From: Viscum album
Taxonomy: Eukaryota > Streptophyta > Magnoliopsida > Santalales > Viscaceae
Reading direction: 5' to 3'
Length of the DNA: 64,000 bases
NCBI GenBank assembly: GCA_963277665.1
Contig: OY728165.1
Coordinates: forward strand, 1,153,912,050-1,153,976,049
This document shows, one piece after another, positions 61,870-64,000 of this stretch (position 1 is its first letter; each line of letters opens with the position of its first letter). The notes under the pieces are model-generated. The model ran no database searches, was not told the DNA's origin, and worked only from the letters and a program-made list of their open reading frames with translations. The translations under genes and the position numbers were made by a program.

Positions 61870-64000
61870 TACCTATATTTTAGAATGAGTTAATGAGTGT
61901 TTTACAATGGTTTTTGATAATAAATTATGATTTTAGAAAAATATTAAAATAATCATACTTAAGAAATTATTTATGAAAAGTGGACTTCATTTTGGGATTC
62001 TACAAGTTTAAAAATGGTCAGAGTGAATTGTTTTGAATTTTCTGTAATACTTCAAATATTGATGAATAGTAAAATTCAATAATTTACTGTATATGTACAT
62101 TATAATCTAAATAGAATATTCCTAGCATCATGGATGATGTCACCACCCGTGGTTAGAATTCACATGACTCATTTACTATTCTTGGTAACGGAATACTTAA
62201 TATTCCTTATCATGAGAAGAAATAATAAATTAATGATTATAATATTCAGAAATCCCACCTCTCCCCCATTATAAAAACCCCCCTTCACTCCCTCTTCTCT
62301 CCACTCCCCTCATGCCTTGGGATTTTCCATTATTCTGCCCGAATCTCTCCCCAATGTCCTTCCCCATGACCAAAATCTCTCATAATCCTCAAAATACCAA
62401 ACTGTCTACCCTTAAGAGGTTCTCAAAGGAGGAAGTCTCTAGAGGTAAATTCATCTTCCCAATTTCTTCTTTTCTTTTAAGTTCATTTATTTTTTATTTC
62501 ATTCCTTGACTCCCTTAACCATATTAGTATGATAAATCTATTAACATACATGTAATTTAATATCTTCATTCTAGGGTATATTTCATTATCTTCCATCATT
62601 TCCCCAGACTTTTATTTGATAGAAATGAAAGCACCGTTTGAGATGTGAAAATTTAGCACATTAAAGGACAATAGTTTATCAATTTTTATTATTATATTTA
62701 ATTATGGTCCTGAAACCATTTATGTTATGGTGGATCCAGATTATTATATATGTAATATATCCTAATTCTGGTTCTGTAATCCTTTGGTACATATGGAATT
62801 ATGTTATAAAAAAAACACAATCTTTGTAATAAAATCCACAGATTAAAAAAACGGTTATCACTGTAGTTATATATATAATAATTAGAATTCAATCTAAGTA
62901 TCCTAATTAAAATTAAAACCATATAATCAACTGGATATGATCTAAATAATATAACTTCAAACTAGACAACCAAATTCATCATGCATATAATCAAAACTTG
63001 AATATAAATGAACTCTTTCTTTTAAAGCCATGTAAACAAATGATCCTGAAAAATGAGATTGAACCTTGTAAGTAAAAAAAACATTGAATGAACTAAAAAG
63101 GGTTATAATAAATAAATTTAATATATACAAGGTTCGGGACAAATTAATTAATAAGCTTAATTTGTTTATTCTGGTAATTAATAAAAATTGTAGAACTCCA
63201 ACAAATTTAAGGTAAGTGATCCTCCCCTCTTCACTCTTAATCAAGATTGTTCTTTTTGATATGCCCTTTTGTGTAATATCAAGTGATGGGATATGTTTAT
63301 ACCCCTTACCCATACTTCCCTAATGTTTTATAAGTTATGAGAAACCCCTTATCTATCAATTCATGCCGTCTTAGTTACACCTAATTCCATGCCAACAAAC
63401 CCTGATGGATTCAACCTAAACTTCCTTTATTCCTTCGGGTTGCTCAATCTTTTTTTCACCATAATATTGATTTATATTCATTTATTTATAACATAAAAAT
63501 TCTGTTTATATGCTCCATACTAATGTTCCAAGATCCATCCTTCATTCTCTTTTGGGTATATACATTCTTTTAATTGAATCTCTCTTCGATACTTCCCAAT
63601 ATGCACACTCATTTTACATGAAATTCCCAAAAATTTAACCAATTTCAAGTTCACTCTATATTCTGTTTTTGGATACAATTATTTTTTATAATTTGGTATT
63701 ATTATTATGAAAACCATCTTGGTTCAATTCTGGTTTTATATTAATGAATGTCTTCTTTACAATTTTAAAATCTCAATATTATTTTCCTTAAAACCGCACA
63801 AAAATGTTTTAAAGCAAATGTATCTAAAATACATTTCTCAGATGTTGTCACTTATGTTTGACACCACAAACCCTGTCATAAGCCTATTTTGCTCTATGAA
63901 CTTCCATGTATTATATAATTCTTTCTTTACATGGACACTTTCATGATACGCCCATTGGATATGATTTATGTCATGAACGTGGTACCCAATTCTTTCTATG
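61870..64000 (+). repeat. Last LTR, internally deleted and cut by the window end
   Basis: The segment 61960-62080 matches element C's LTR near its start (AAGTGGACTTCATTTTGGGA against AAATGGACTTCATTTTTGGA). The next recognisable block is the TATA region (62270-62277) with its C/T-rich leader, so over 1 kb in between is missing. Donor-like sites follow at AGAG|GTAAAT (62446) and AAG|GTAAGTG (about 63213). Open frames at 62312-62509 and 62957-63313 lie in LTR sequence and look incidental. Confidence 0.55.

Noticed and set aside
1..64000. CRISPR arrays, bacterial operons, rRNA genes
   Set aside because: No regularly spaced repeats of that kind, no ribosomal sequence and no prokaryotic gene organisation were seen. 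The repeats present are LTRs.

Overview
The window looks like intergenic heterochromatin from a large plant nuclear genome. It is very AT-rich and I recognise no intact host gene. Almost everything I can identify is LTR retrotransposon DNA of the Ty3/gypsy class. The gag, protease, reverse transcriptase, RNase H, integrase and C-terminal chromodomain order, the initiator-Met-tRNA type primer sites and LTRs of about 3.2-5 kb together suggest plant chromoviruses (Tekay/Del type). The sequence does not let me name the species.

Layout. 1-1663: no recognised gene. 1664-10691: element A, two LTRs of about 3.25 kb with an unusual GC-rich block, around a 2.5 kb core holding gag, protease-end and integrase/chromodomain relics. 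10692-22925: element B, an LTR of about 5 kb, a 2.57 kb core with no recognisable gag-pol, and a second LTR truncated at its 3' end; B starts exactly where A ends. 22926-25300: a decayed forward LTR tail. 25300-28600: AT-rich DNA with a tRNA-like relic and an unidentified minus-strand broken reading frame. About 28600-39109: a minus-strand array with at least three LTR copies and two homologous cores. One core carries a GC-rich insertion at 31277-32064 with Helitron-type ends. 39110-60935: element F, whose second LTR is split by element C. 60936-64000: a further core with a gag relic and a partly deleted LTR that runs out of the window.

Element C (44565-56953) is the best preserved. It has two LTRs of 3824 and 3822 bp, a perfect 5 bp target duplication (GGACC), a primer site, a polypurine tract and a nearly collinear gag-pol broken by many stops and a few frameshifts. 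It is the youngest clear insertion.

The LTRs are not featureless. B and C share a GC-rich motif present twice per LTR about 190 bp apart. Several families share splice-donor-like and splice-acceptor-like sites that would define an intron inside the LTR. A short hairpin keeps its pairing between A and B despite base changes. Together with the tandem LTR-core-LTR-core arrangements and the Helitron-like insertion, these are the observations most worth following up. All homologies were judged by eye, so boundaries outside element C are approximate.
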